Below the pieces are notes generated by a model. The model ran no database searches. It worked only from the letters and a program-made list of their open reading frames with translations, and had not been told where the DNA came from. The position numbers were made by a program, and so were the translations under genes. A DNA stretch of 64,000 nt, taken from positions 930,001 through 994,000 of the forward strand of contig NC_013522.1 of assembly GCF_000024905.1 (NCBI RefSeq), read 5' to 3'. Positions 16,935 through 25,152 of this stretch are shown here, piece by piece. Source of the stretch: Thermanaerovibrio acidaminovorans DSM 6589. Lineage in GTDB: Bacteria; Synergistota; Synergistia; Synergistales; Synergistaceae. Position 1 is the stretch's first letter, and the number at the start of each line of letters is the position of its first letter.

Positions 16935-19169
16935 CTAGCCCCCCCTAGCCTCTCGAAGTATCTCCATGGCGGTCTCCTCGTCCACCAGGATCTCCCTTGG
17001 CTTGGCCCCGTCGGGGGGGCCCACTATGCCCAGCTTCTCCAACGTGTCGATGAGCCTGGCTCCCCTGGTGAAGCCCACCCTAAGACGCCTCTGGAGGCTA
17101 CTGGCGGATGCCACCCCGGAGGAGAGGACGATCCGGGCCGCCTCCTCCAGGAGGGGGTCATCCGCGTTGGCCTCCCCGGTGGAGGAGCCGTTCTCCTGGT
17201 CCTCAATGTCTATCACCTCCGGCTCCCCGAAGGTGGCGATGAGGTGATCGAGCCAGCGGGATATGTACCCCTCGTCTATCCAAGGGGATTGAAGCCGGAT
17301 GGGCTTGGGGAAGCGGGAGGATAGGAAGAGCATGTCCCCTTTGCCCAGGAGCCTTTCGGCCCCAGCGCAATCCAGGATGGTCCTGGAGTCCGCCTGGCTG
17401 GGTAGCGAGAAGGCCACCCGGGCGGGCACGTTCGCCTTGATGAGGCCGGTTATGACGTTGACCGAAGGCCTCTGGGTGGCCAGGACCAGGTGTATCCCCG
17501 TTGCCCGGGCCATCTGGGCCAGGCGGCATATGTAGTCCTCCACCTCCCTGGGGGCGGTCATCATCAGGTCCGCTAGCTCGTCAACCACCAGAACCACGCT
17601 GGGCAACCTATCCCCGGGGAGCACCTTCCGGTTGTACGACGCCAGGTTCCTCACCTTGCTCTGGGCGAAGAGGTCATAACGTCTCTCCATCTCCCTTATG
17701 GCCCAGGCCAGGGCCTGAACCGCCTTCTTGGGGTCCACCACCGGCCTGGTGAGTATGTGGGGTAGTTTGTCGTATATGGCCATCTCCACCCGCTTGGGAT
17801 CGATGAGGATGAGCTTAAGCTCCCTGGGCGTCCTGGAGGAACAGAGCCCTATTATGCAGGAATTTATGAACACGCTCTTGCCAGAGCCGGTGGTACCCGC
17901 TACCAGCAGATGGGGCAGGTCCTCCAGGAAGGTCACCATGGGGGATCCGTCTATGCCGACCCCCATGGGCAGTGGCAACTCCCCCTTGGGATTTACGAAA
18001 TGATCCGCCTCCATGACCCGCCTCAGGGGCACCGGCCGCCGCTTGGGGTTGGGGATCTCGATGCCCACGTAGGGCTTGCCGGGTATGGGGGCCTCGATCC
18101 GAAGGCTCGGCACCGCCAGGGCCAGGGCCAGGTCGTTTGCCAGAGACGCCACCTTGCTAACCTTGGTGCCGGGGGCCAGCTGTAGCCTGAACTGGATCAC
18201 CGTCGGTCCCACCTGGGTCTCCCCCAACTCTGCCTCCACCCCGAAGTCCCCGAGGGATGAGATTATCCTCTCCGCCATGGACCGAAGTTGAGCCTCATCG
18301 ACCCCATCCCCCCCCGGGTCGTCGGGGCCCAAGAGCTCCGAAGGAGGGGGAAACGTCCCAGGCTTCACAGACGGCTCCTCGACCGGATCCAAGGGATCCG
18401 GATCCCCCACCTCCTGGTCCTCAACGAAGGGGTTGTCCCTAGGCCCCAGGAGCTCACTCGGATCGCAGAGCTCGTCCTCCTCACATCCCAGGTCCTCATG
18501 GGGTAGCGAGTCCTCTCGCCGCAACGTCTCCGCCGCGGGATCCACCGGTCCAGTCCTTCGCCCCCACCTCCCAAGCCATCCCCCAATCCCACCCATGGAT
18601 GGACGATGAGCGGATTCGAGCCAATTGGAGGATACTATCTGCCGTAACTCCCCCAGTATCTCCCCCGGGTTGGCACCGCTGAAGGCCCCGATGGTCACCA
18701 CGCAGGCCAGGAGTCCCAGTAGCACGGAGCCGAAGGGGCCCAGGAGGTTGAAGGCCCCCCCCCCCAGGTTGGTCCCCAAAGCCCCCGCCAGATCCAGGAC
18801 CCGCATAGAACCGAAGGCCCTGCCCCACATGGCTACGAAGAGGGAGACGCTCACCGTCAGGGAAAGGGTCCCAAGCAGGTATCTGCCAATGGGGGGCATT
18901 TCCCTCCCGGTGAGCCGCAGGAAGGACAGGTGCCCCATGAATGCCAGGGGGACCAGGACCGATATGCCCAGGTACCGCAACATCTCCTCTCGGATCACCC
19001 GTCCCACCTGTCCGGTCCATCCGGTGAACAGGGACGCCACCGCGAAGGTGGACAGCAGGATCCCAACCAGGGCCAGCCAATCGTAGACCCCTTCGTTGAG
19101 CTGGAGGAGCGTCTTGAGCCTCTGGGCCAGTTGCCCCATCCTCGTCTTGGCGGCCGGTCTGTCCCTCAT
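16935..19169 (-). CDS. ftsK: DNA translocase FtsK/SpoIIIE
   Basis: 744 residues. Four predicted membrane helices lie within about residues 22-175 and are followed by an acidic, proline-rich linker (about 215-290). The RecA-like motor has VAGTTGSGKS (Walker A) and VVLVVDELADL (Walker B). The C-terminal winged-helix gamma domain (about residues 675-735) recognises polar chromosome sequences. The protein pumps DNA at the septum and promotes dif recombination. The start overlaps the mltG stop as ATGA. Confidence 0.95.
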   Translation of the reverse strand: MRDRPAAKTRMGQLAQRLKTLLQLNEGVYDWLALVGILLSTFAVASLFTGWTGQVGRVIREEMLRYLGISVLVPLAFMGHLSFLRLTGREMPPIGRYLLGTLSLTVSVSLFVAMWGRAFGSMRVLDLAGALGTNLGGGAFNLLGPFGSVLLGLLACVVTIGAFSGANPGEILGELRQIVSSNWLESAHRPSMGGIGGWLGRWGRRTGPVDPAAETLRREDSLPHEDLGCEEDELCDPSELLGPRDNPFVEDQEVGDPDPLDPVEEPSVKPGTFPPPSELLGPDDPGGDGVDEAQLRSMAERIISSLGDFGVEAELGETQVGPTVIQFRLQLAPGTKVSKVASLANDLALALAVPSLRIEAPIPGKPYVGIEIPNPKRRPVPLRRVMEADHFVNPKGELPLPMGVGIDGSPMVTFLEDLPHLLVAGTTGSGKSVFINSCIIGLCSSRTPRELKLILIDPKRVEMAIYDKLPHILTRPVVDPKKAVQALAWAIREMERRYDLFAQSKVRNLASYNRKVLPGDRLPSVVLVVDELADLMMTAPREVEDYICRLAQMARATGIHLVLATQRPSVNVITGLIKANVPARVAFSLPSQADSRTILDCAGAERLLGKGDMLFLSSRFPKPIRLQSPWIDEGYISRWLDHLIATFGEPEVIDIEDQENGSSTGEANADDPLLEEAARIVLSSGVASASSLQRRLRVGFTRGARLIDTLEKLGIVGPPDGAKPREILVDEETAMEILREARGG

Positions 19170-20155
19170 CTTCCATTCCTCACGTGATCCTCAAAGGTCT
19201 CGGAGAAGACGTGCCGCCCGTCACCCCGGAGGCGGAAGTACAGGAACTTGGAGCTGGCGGGGCTCAGCGCCGCGTTCCAAGATGACACGCTTGGGACGCA
19301 TATGGGTCCCGGGGGCAACCCCTGATTAAGGTAGGTATTGTAGGGGGATCGGATCTTAAGGTCCTCGTAGGTGAGCTGGGTCCTCCTCTCTCCCCTCTCC
19401 CGCCAGGCATAGACCACCGTGGCACAAGACTGAAGGGGCATCCCCCGCTCCAGCCTGTTGAAGAACACCGAGGCCACCAAGGGTCTCTCGTCATCCCGGT
19501 TGGACTCCCTCTCCACCACCGAGGCCATCACCGCCCTCCGGAAGACCTCTGGGGCCGACATGCCGGAGGGGATCCGGCTACCAACCCTCTCCCACCAAAG
19601 CTTGGACCCCATGTAGACCAGGCTCCTGGCGTCCTCATTCCCGCCGCTGAGCAGGTAGGTTTCGGGAACTATGTATGCCAGCCGGTCCCAGGTCCCCCTG
19701 GGCAGCAGGGGCCTCACCTCCGGGAAGAAGGCCTGGTCATCCCCCAGGGCCCTCTCCAGTGCCTGGGGATCCAAGATCCTCTTGAGGTCCATCCGGTCGT
19801 AGCCGGGTATCACGGTGACCCTCCTCCCGGAGGGCACCGAATCCTTGAGACGCATGGCCACCTCCCATGGGGAACCGGGGACTATCGTGTAGGTGCCGGG
19901 CCTGGTGGACCTGTCTATCTTCAACTTCACCATCCAGTTGAGGAGCTCCCTCTCGTCATTCACTACCCCCGCGTCTGCCAATGCCTTGGCCACATCCCTG
20001 GCGGAGCTACCGGATCTCACCTGTACCGTAACCCCCTCCTGTCCCGCCGGGGGCATGAACCACCGCTCGGAGGGGATCGATATGTAAAGCCCCAGAAGGA
20101 ACCCCACGAACAGAAGGGTCCCGAACGCCACAATCAACCAATCCTTGCCCTTCAA
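19166..20155 (-). CDS. mltG: Endolytic murein transglycosylase MltG (YceG family)
   Basis: 329 residues from TTG 20155, supported by GGAGAGGAG upstream; an in-frame ATG at 20173 has no SD. One N-terminal membrane helix (WLIVAFGTLLFVGFLLGLYI) is followed by a LysM-like region and the YceG fold. SVVERESNRDDERPLVASVF contains the catalytic Glu region (VEKE in E. coli). MltG cleaves nascent glycan strands at the inner membrane and sets their length. Operon with ftsK and thiN. Confidence 0.93.
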   Translation of the reverse strand: MKGKDWLIVAFGTLLFVGFLLGLYISIPSERWFMPPAGQEGVTVQVRSGSSARDVAKALADAGVVNDERELLNWMVKLKIDRSTRPGTYTIVPGSPWEVAMRLKDSVPSGRRVTVIPGYDRMDLKRILDPQALERALGDDQAFFPEVRPLLPRGTWDRLAYIVPETYLLSGGNEDARSLVYMGSKLWWERVGSRIPSGMSAPEVFRRAVMASVVERESNRDDERPLVASVFFNRLERGMPLQSCATVVYAWRERGERRTQLTYEDLKIRSPYNTYLNQGLPPGPICVPSVSSWNAALSPASSKFLYFRLRGDGRHVFSETFEDHVRNGR

Positions 20156-20192
20156 ACGCCCTCTCCTCTCCATCTAGGGAAATCAGTTTGTA

Positions 20193-20198
20193 ATTATA
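20193..20198 (-). promoter_or_regulatory. Probable -10 element of the mltG operon
   Basis: A consensus TATAAT on the minus strand 20-25 bases before the ATG at 20173. No convincing -35 was found 16-18 bases further upstream, so the promoter is weak or activator-dependent. It diverges from the serine-operon promoter at 20245-20274. Confidence 0.4.
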
Positions 20199-20244
20199 CA
20201 CCAGGTTCCGGGCATACAGGCCGATATCCAAGGATCACTACCCC

Positions 20245-20274
20245 TTGACGCATCCGAAGTGGCCGTGTTATAAG
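20245..20274 (+). promoter_or_regulatory. Promoter of the serine-biosynthesis leader
   Basis: TTGACG (20245-20250), 18-base spacer and TATAAG (20269-20274) with TG at 20266-20267 (extended -10). The predicted start is near 20281, giving a leader of about 238 bases before the first enzyme gene, within which a leader peptide and terminator are found. This accounts for most of the 363 bases between mltG and the aminotransferase. Confidence 0.75.
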
Positions 20275-20305
20275 CAACGAAATTTTACGAACAGGGGGTG
20301 CCACG

Positions 20306-20434
20306 GTGGTCCCATTCCAACGCGACTTCGGTTCCTCTCCCTCTGGTTGCTCCAGTTGCTGGTCCTCTTCTTCCCTCGGAGAGGACGGGACCTTCGCATA
20401 CGCATCCCCCAGAGGACGGTTGAGCCGAGCCTAG
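20306..20434 (+). CDS. Serine-rich leader peptide (42 codons), candidate attenuator
   Basis: GTG start with SD AGGGGG (20293-20298) seven bases upstream and TAG stop at 20432-20434. Of 42 residues 11 are Ser, nine of them within residues 10-23, the core reading SSPSGCSSCWSSSS. Both TCN and AGT codons are used. The same stretch holds two Cys, one Trp and one Gly, amino acids made from serine. The peptide lies just upstream of a terminator and of aminotransferase and serA genes. This is the architecture of his/trp-type leader peptides, where stalling at scarce aminoacyl-tRNA prevents termination. No homologue is claimed. Confidence 0.7.
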   Translation: MVPFQRDFGSSPSGCSSCWSSSSLGEDGTFAYASPRGRLSRA

Positions 20435-20497
20435 AGATTCAGAGACCAGGATATCTTCGGAGAGGGGGATGGCGGACGCCTCCCCCTCTCTAAATTT
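20362..20497 (+). promoter_or_regulatory. Attenuator: mutually exclusive leader hairpins and intrinsic terminator
   Basis: Terminator: GAGAGGGGGA (20460-20469) with TCCCCCTCTC (20481-20490), then TAAATTTT. Antiterminator: CATCCCCC (20403-20410) can pair with GGGGGATG (20464-20471), using the left arm of the terminator. GTCCTCT (20362-20368), inside the Ser codon run, can pair with AGAGGAC at 20380-20386 or with the second AGAGGAC at 20411-20417, which adjoins the antiterminator arm. A ribosome stalled on the Ser codons would hide GTCCTCT, free the 20403-20417 segment and prevent termination. AGGAGG of the next gene (20505-20510) follows the T-rich tail. Confidence 0.7.
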
Positions 20498-20518
20498 TAA
20501 TCCTAGGAGGTAGTTAAC

Positions 20519-21652
20519 TTGACCAGGATGCTTCTGACCCCGGGACCGGTTGAAGTGCCCCACCATGTGGCCCTCGAGGGGGCCACCAGGATGATATCCC
20601 ACCGAAGCGGCCAGTTCTCCGCCCTATACCGGGAGCTATTGGCGGATCTGTGTCGCCTGCTGGAGGTGGAGGAGCCACCGGTCCTCTTCCCCGGATCGGG
20701 TACCGGGGCATTGGACGCTCTGTGCCAGAACCTGCTCTCCCCGGGGGACCGGGTTATCTCCCTATCGTGCGGGGCCTTCGGCCATAGGTTCAGGGAGATA
20801 GCCTTGAGGAGGGGCGTTGATGTGATCCCCCTGGACGTGCCATGGGGGGAGGGGATCGGACCTGATCTGGTAGCCCAGGCGATAAGGGCCAACCGGGACA
20901 CAAGGGCGGTGCTCATTACCCACAACGAGACGTCCACCGGGGTCCTCAACCCCATAGAGCTGGTGACGGAGGTTATCCCCGATGACGTCCTGGTCCTGGT
21001 AGACGCGGTCAGCTCCGTTGGGGCCGTCCCCTGCCTCCCGTCCAAGTGGAGGGTAGATGGGCTGGCCACGTCATCTCAGAAGGGGCTCATGTGTCCCCCC
21101 GGGTTGGGGATGGTGTGGCTATCCCCCAGGGGGTGGGAGAGGGCCGCCCAGGTCTCGTGCCCCACCTACTCGCTGGACCTAAAGCTCTACAGGCTTCACC
21201 GGGAGAGGGCCATGGAGACCCCCTACACTCCCCCGGTGTCACTCTACTTCCAGCTGGCCAGGGCCCTAAAGGACATCCTGTCGCATCCTAAGGAAACCTG
21301 GTGGAGGGATCGGCGCAGGTTCTCCCGAGGCCTGTGTGCCGCTCTGGAGGCCCTGGGGCTCTCCCCGCTAGTCAAGGATCCATCTCTAAGGTCGCCGGGG
21401 GTGACCGCCATAGTGGGAGAGGAGGGGCTCTGCAAGGGGATTCGCAAGTCCCTGGCCCAGATGGGGCTCCAGGTGGCATCCGGCCAGGGGGATGTGAAGG
21501 ACCGCCTAGTCAGGATAGCCCACTACACCCCCATGGGCTGGCCAGAGCTATCCATGATCTGCGGGACGGTTTGGAAGGCCATGGTGGAAATGGGTATGAG
21601 GCCTGAGATGGACCGGGTCATGGAGGCGGCTCTTGTGGAAATGGAGGGATGA
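20519..21652 (+). CDS. Class V aminotransferase, probable phosphoserine aminotransferase
   Basis: 377 residues from TTG 20519 with AGGAGG eight bases upstream. PLP-dependent fold type I; TPGPVEVP at the N-terminus, FPGSGTGALDA, and TSSQKGLMCPPGLGMV with the Schiff-base lysine resemble the alanine-glyoxylate/serine-pyruvate subgroup. Because it directly precedes serA and a phosphoserine-phosphatase candidate, it probably converts 3-phosphohydroxypyruvate to phosphoserine. Serine-glyoxylate or alanine-glyoxylate transamination is the alternative. Expression is presumably controlled by the upstream serine leader. Confidence 0.85.
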   Translation: MTRMLLTPGPVEVPHHVALEGATRMISHRSGQFSALYRELLADLCRLLEVEEPPVLFPGSGTGALDALCQNLLSPGDRVISLSCGAFGHRFREIALRRGVDVIPLDVPWGEGIGPDLVAQAIRANRDTRAVLITHNETSTGVLNPIELVTEVIPDDVLVLVDAVSSVGAVPCLPSKWRVDGLATSSQKGLMCPPGLGMVWLSPRGWERAAQVSCPTYSLDLKLYRLHRERAMETPYTPPVSLYFQLARALKDILSHPKETWWRDRRRFSRGLCAALEALGLSPLVKDPSLRSPGVTAIVGEEGLCKGIRKSLAQMGLQVASGQGDVKDRLVRIAHYTPMGWPELSMICGTVWKAMVEMGMRPEMDRVMEAALVEMEG

Positions 21653-21655
21653 TCC

Positions 21656-23316
21656 ATGTGGAAAGTGCTTGTAACCGAGTCGATTCACGAGGAGGGGCTA
21701 AGGATCCTGAGCGAGGCGCCGGATGTCAATCTTGTGATCAAGGTGGGCATCAAGCGAGACCAGCTCATGGAGGAGCTCAAGGACACGGATGCGCTACTCA
21801 CCCGGAGCGGCACCGCCATAGACGTGGCGGTCCTCAACGGGGCGCCACGGTTGAAGGTGGTGGCCCGGGCGGGGGTTGGGGTGGATAACGTGGACCTCAC
21901 CGAGGCCAGCAAGAGGGGCATAGTGGTGATAAACGCACCAACGGGGAACACCCTTTCGGCGGCGGACCACACCCTTGGGCTCATGCTGTCCCTCGTCCGC
22001 AAGATACCCCAGGCCCACGGGTCCGTGCTCTCGGGACAGTGGGACAGGAAGAGCTTCATGGGACATCAGCTCCAGGGGAAGAGGCTTCTGAGAGGCTTCT
22101 GATAATAGGTCTCGGCAAGATAGGCAGCCAGGTGGCCATCAGGGGCAGGGCCTTCGGGATGGAGGTCTGGGCCTTCGACCCCTACGTGTCCAAGTCAAAG
22201 ATGGACAACCTGGGGGTTAACCAGGTGGAGAACCTGGAGGACGGGCTGGCGACCGCGGACGTGGTCACCATCCACGTGCCCCTCACCGACGAGACAAAGG
22301 GAATGCTGGACGACCGGCGCATAAGGACCATAAAGCGGGGGGCGTACTTAATCAACTGCGCAAGAGGGGGCCTGCTGGACGAGGAGGCCTGCTATGAGGC
22401 CCTTCGGGACGGGAGGCTTCAAGGAGTGGCCATGGACGTGTACGGGGAGGAGCCCATCCGGAGAGATCATCCCATGCTCCGGGAGGATGTGAGGAACAGG
22501 GTTGTGCTAACCCCCCATATAGGGGCCAACACCTTCGAGGCCCAATCGGCGGTGGCCAAGATCGCCGCCCAGAACCTGCTCTTGGCCCTCCGAGGGGAGC
22601 CATACGAACATGCGGTGAACCTGCCTTTCATGAAACATCGGTTGTCGGACCAGAAGAAGCTCTTCCTGGCCCTGGCCAGGAACCTGGGCATACTGGGGAC
22701 CCACCTGGCGGACCTCACCAGGGGGGCCATCAGGTCCTGTAGCGTGGTGCTCCGGGGCCCCCTGTTCCAGGAGGAGGACGAGCCCATCCGCTTCGAGGTG
22801 CCCTTCAGGCTCAAGCCCTACACGGTGGCCTTCCTCAAGGGACTGTTGGAGGTGCGGCACGGGGCGGAGGTTAACTATATGATTGCCCCCCTCATGGCCC
22901 GAGAGAGGGGGATAGAGATAGAGGAGGGGACCGGAGAGTCCAACACCTACCGGAACGTGATAGACGCCACGGTGGTTACCGAGAAGGGCTCCGCCAGGAT
23001 CGTGGGCACCGTAACCGAGGAGGGGCGCCAGCGGGTGGTCAGGATAAACGACTACTGGCTTGACCTCATCCCCTCCGGCAAGATCCTCCTCTTCCAGAAT
23101 CACGACAGGCCCGGCGTCATAGGCAAGGTGGGTACCATGCTTGGTAGCGCCAACGTCAACATAGCCAACTTCGCCCTGGGCAGGAAGAACGGCAGTGGCC
23201 TGGCGTTGGCGGCCCTTCAGATAGACCAGGACCTGAGCGAGGACCTGCTCAAGACCCTTAGGGAGGACGTGGACCTCATCTGGGCCACGTCGGTGTCACT
23301 GAAGGAGGACCTTTAG
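21656..23316 (+). pseudogene. serA: D-3-phosphoglycerate dehydrogenase, frameshifted by an 11-bp tandem duplication
   Basis: Two frames together encode one long-form SerA: the first (21656-22102) ends after GHQLQGKRLL with an out-of-frame RGF and stop; the second (open from 22039) continues LLIIGLGKIGSQV to 23316. Removing one copy of the 11-base repeat at 22080-22101 restores GKRLLIIGLGKIG and a 549-residue protein. The restored protein has the NAD-binding and substrate domains (INCARGGLLDEE, LTPHIGANTFEAQ), an intervening ASB-like domain and a C-terminal ACT domain (RPGVIGKVGTMLG) for serine feedback. No other lesion was seen, so the event is recent, reversible or strain-specific. A GTG at 22039 might allow a C-terminal fragment. 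Confidence 0.9.
22080..22101 (+). repeat. 11-bp perfect tandem duplication inside serA
   Basis: AGAGGCTTCTG occurs twice head to tail (22080-22090 and 22091-22101). The second copy adds 11 bases and shifts the frame. It lies at the start of the glycine-rich NAD-binding loop, exactly where the two parts of serA meet. Confidence 0.97.
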
Positions 23317-23317
23317 G

Positions 23318-23962
23318 ATGAGGCTCCTGCTGGTAAGGCACGGTCAGACCGACTGGAACAGGGAGGGCAGGTTCCAGGGAAGGATGGACGTGCCCCTCAA
23401 CGAGACCGGGAGGCGGGAGGCACGGGCTGTGGCATCCAGGCTGGCCCAGATCAGATTGGACCGGGTGATATCGAGCCCCTTGACCCGGGCCCTGGAGACC
23501 GCCAAGGCCATAGCGGAAGCCAACCTCTCTGGACCCCAGGTTAACATGCTGGACCCGCTCACGGAAATAAGCCACGGTGAATGGGAGGGGCTCCTGTGCG
23601 ACCAGGTGATGGAACTGTGGCCCAAGATGCTGAAGCTCTGGCGGGAAGAGCCCACGAAGGTCAGGATGCCGAACGGGGAGGACCTGTTCGACGTGGCCTC
23701 CAGGGTTAGGATGGCGTTGGACAGGATAATGGAGGACTTCAAAGGGGATCAGACCGTATGCGTGGTATCCCACGATGCGGTAATAAAGGTCATCCTCTGC
23801 TCCCTCACGGAGGCCCCGCTGGACTCGTTCTGGCGGTTCATAGTTCCCAACGCCAGCCTGAGCGCCGCCATCCTTGGGGGCCCGGTCCCCAAGGTGGTCT
23901 TGGTGGGAGACCGATGCCACCTTGGGGCGGACATCTCCTTCTCCGAGCAACGGGGACTTTGA
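23318..23962 (+). CDS. Histidine phosphatase superfamily protein, candidate phosphoserine phosphatase
   Basis: 214 residues of the cofactor-dependent phosphoglycerate-mutase/phosphatase fold. LLVRHGQTDWNREGRFQG carries the RHG nucleophilic histidine and VVSHDAVIKV the second histidine. It starts one base after the serA stop. Metal-independent phosphoserine phosphatases (PspA of Hydrogenobacter) belong to this family, and the operon would otherwise lack the last step of serine synthesis, so phosphoserine is the favoured substrate. Phosphoglycerate mutase or alpha-ribazole phosphatase are alternatives. Convergent with the nudix gene, 11 bases apart. Confidence 0.85.
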   Translation: MRLLLVRHGQTDWNREGRFQGRMDVPLNETGRREARAVASRLAQIRLDRVISSPLTRALETAKAIAEANLSGPQVNMLDPLTEISHGEWEGLLCDQVMELWPKMLKLWREEPTKVRMPNGEDLFDVASRVRMALDRIMEDFKGDQTVCVVSHDAVIKVILCSLTEAPLDSFWRFIVPNASLSAAILGGPVPKVVLVGDRCHLGADISFSEQRGL

Positions 23963-23973
23963 TAGATACCCGG

Positions 23974-24414
23974 TCACAGCCACCCCCGGCCGGGGATCCT
24001 CACGGGCCTGACGCCCACCCGGGAGGATATGGCCTCCATCAGGTAGGGTCTAACGTCTGGGTATAGGATCAGATCCCCCTCCGCCAGCTCCTCCACGGGC
24101 ACCCACCGGATGGAGTTGGCGGAGGTCTCCAGGGGGTTTAGGGCCGGGTCACCATCTATATCACACAGGAAGATCAGGTGAAGGGTGGCCTCCTTTGCCC
24201 CGAAGGGGGCCGCCTGGGCCACCAACACCAGGGGGCCAACCTGGGCCCTCACCCCGAGCTCCTCCTGAAGCTCCCTCGAGAGGGCTAAATCGAGCCCCTC
24301 GTCCCCGTCCACCCCGCCACCGGGGAGGCTGAGGAGGCTTCCCCCCTGATGCAGGTACTCCATGGTGAGTAGTCGATCCCCCTTGAGGATCATAGCTCCG
24401 ACCCTTACCTTCAA
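23974..24414 (-). CDS. Nudix hydrolase
   Basis: 146 residues from TTG 24414, with AGGGGGT seven bases upstream. The Nudix box is complete: GGGVDGDEGLDLALSRELQE followed by ELGV, giving GX5EX7REUXEEXGU. The substrate, some nucleoside diphosphate linked to another group, cannot be read from sequence. It follows the histidine-degradation genes in the same direction, separated from fchA by a strong hairpin, so it may be only loosely co-expressed. Confidence 0.9.
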   Translation of the reverse strand: MKVRVGAMILKGDRLLTMEYLHQGGSLLSLPGGGVDGDEGLDLALSRELQEELGVRAQVGPLVLVAQAAPFGAKEATLHLIFLCDIDGDPALNPLETSANSIRWVPVEELAEGDLILYPDVRPYLMEAISSRVGVRPVRIPGRGWL

Positions 24415-24432
24415 AGTCCCACCCCCTATGAG

Positions 24433-24462
24433 CAAGGGGATCGACCTAGGCCGATCCCCTTG
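24433..24462 (-). other. 11-bp stem-loop between fchA and the nudix gene
   Basis: CAAGGGGATCG (24433-24443) and CGATCCCCTTG (24452-24462) form a perfect 11-bp stem with an 8-base loop. Neither side has a clear T run, so it is more likely an mRNA stability or processing element than a terminator. It sits just before the nudix SD. Confidence 0.5.
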
Positions 24463-24476
24463 GAACGTTCAGAAGC

Positions 24477-25109
24477 TTATAGCCCCAGTCGCTGGGAGAG
24501 GAGGTCCTCGACCTCTTTAGCTCCCCGCTCCACCTTGTCCAGGATCTCCCTAACCTCCCGCTTACAGGACTCCACAAACTCCTGGTCGTCCATGCCGGGC
24601 AGGTTTATGAACACGTTGTAGGCCGCCGCCTTGGCGGCCCCCCGGGCCAGCAGGGCCGCGGTCCCCGCATCGGTCACCGCATTGGGGTTCCCGAATTTGG
24701 CCGCCTCCGCCGCCACCTGGACCAACTGAGAACATAGGCGAAGGGTGTTAAGGGGGACCAGGGCGGTCCGCCTGGATGCCTCGTCCATGGCCTTGGCCCT
24801 CAAGGCCTTCTCCTCCGGGGTCTCCTTGGGCATCCTCCTGGCAGCCATGAAGGCGTTGAAGGCCTCGGTATCCTCCTCCATCAGGTCCAAGAACCGACCG
24901 TAGAGCCCCCTGGCATCCTCCGCCACCCTCTCCATGACCTCCCAGGAGTCCTTGTACTTCTCCTTGCCCACCGTAAGGGTGGCCACCATAGCGGACAGGG
25001 CCCCGCCCAGGGCCCCGCAGAGGGCCGCAACGCTCCCGCCCCCCGGGGCCGGGGAGTCCGACGCGAGCTCCGCCACGAAGGAAGCCACCGTCATGTCCTG
25101 AAGCTTCAT
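24477..25109 (-). CDS. fchA: Formimidoyltetrahydrofolate cyclodeaminase
   Basis: 210 residues from ATG 25109 with GGAGGTG upstream. It matches the cyclodeaminase family, which releases ammonia from 5-formimino-THF to give 5,10-methenyl-THF, the last step after histidine-derived formimino transfer. SPAPGGGSVAALCGALGGAL is the hallmark glycine-rich segment. In mammals this domain is fused to FtcD; here it is a separate gene in the same cluster as hutH, ftcD and hutI. Confidence 0.93.
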   Translation of the reverse strand: MKLQDMTVASFVAELASDSPAPGGGSVAALCGALGGALSAMVATLTVGKEKYKDSWEVMERVAEDARGLYGRFLDLMEEDTEAFNAFMAARRMPKETPEEKALRAKAMDEASRRTALVPLNTLRLCSQLVQVAAEAAKFGNPNAVTDAGTAALLARGAAKAAAYNVFINLPGMDDQEFVESCKREVREILDKVERGAKEVEDLLSQRLGL

Positions 25110-25152
25110 GTAAAGCACCTCCGTATTCAGATCAACACCCGGGGGAGGGGCA

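Noticed and set aside
16229-20155. Thiamine riboswitch ahead of the mltG-ftsK-thiN operon
   Set aside because: No leader of sufficient length and no conserved thiamine-pyrophosphate aptamer sequence was seen before mltG or between the genes.
20281-20500. T-box riboswitch in front of the serine genes
   Set aside because: No T-box sequence (UGGNACCGCG type) precedes the terminator and no Stem I specifier architecture was found; the Ser-rich peptide explains the leader better.
20469-20513. Short ATG frame (MADASPSLNFNPRR) at the leader terminator
   Set aside because: It lies wholly within the terminator and the SD of the next gene, and its own apparent SD is part of the terminator stem; probably chance.
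21656-23316. Programmed frameshift in serA
   Set aside because: There is no slippery heptamer; the two frames are related by an exact 11-base duplication, which explains the shift as a mutation.
23984-23995. CCCCGGCCGGGG palindrome at the convergent end of the serine operon and nudix gene
   Set aside because: Lies inside the nudix coding region, has no loop and no T run, so it is not a terminator; self-complementary GC runs are expected at this composition.
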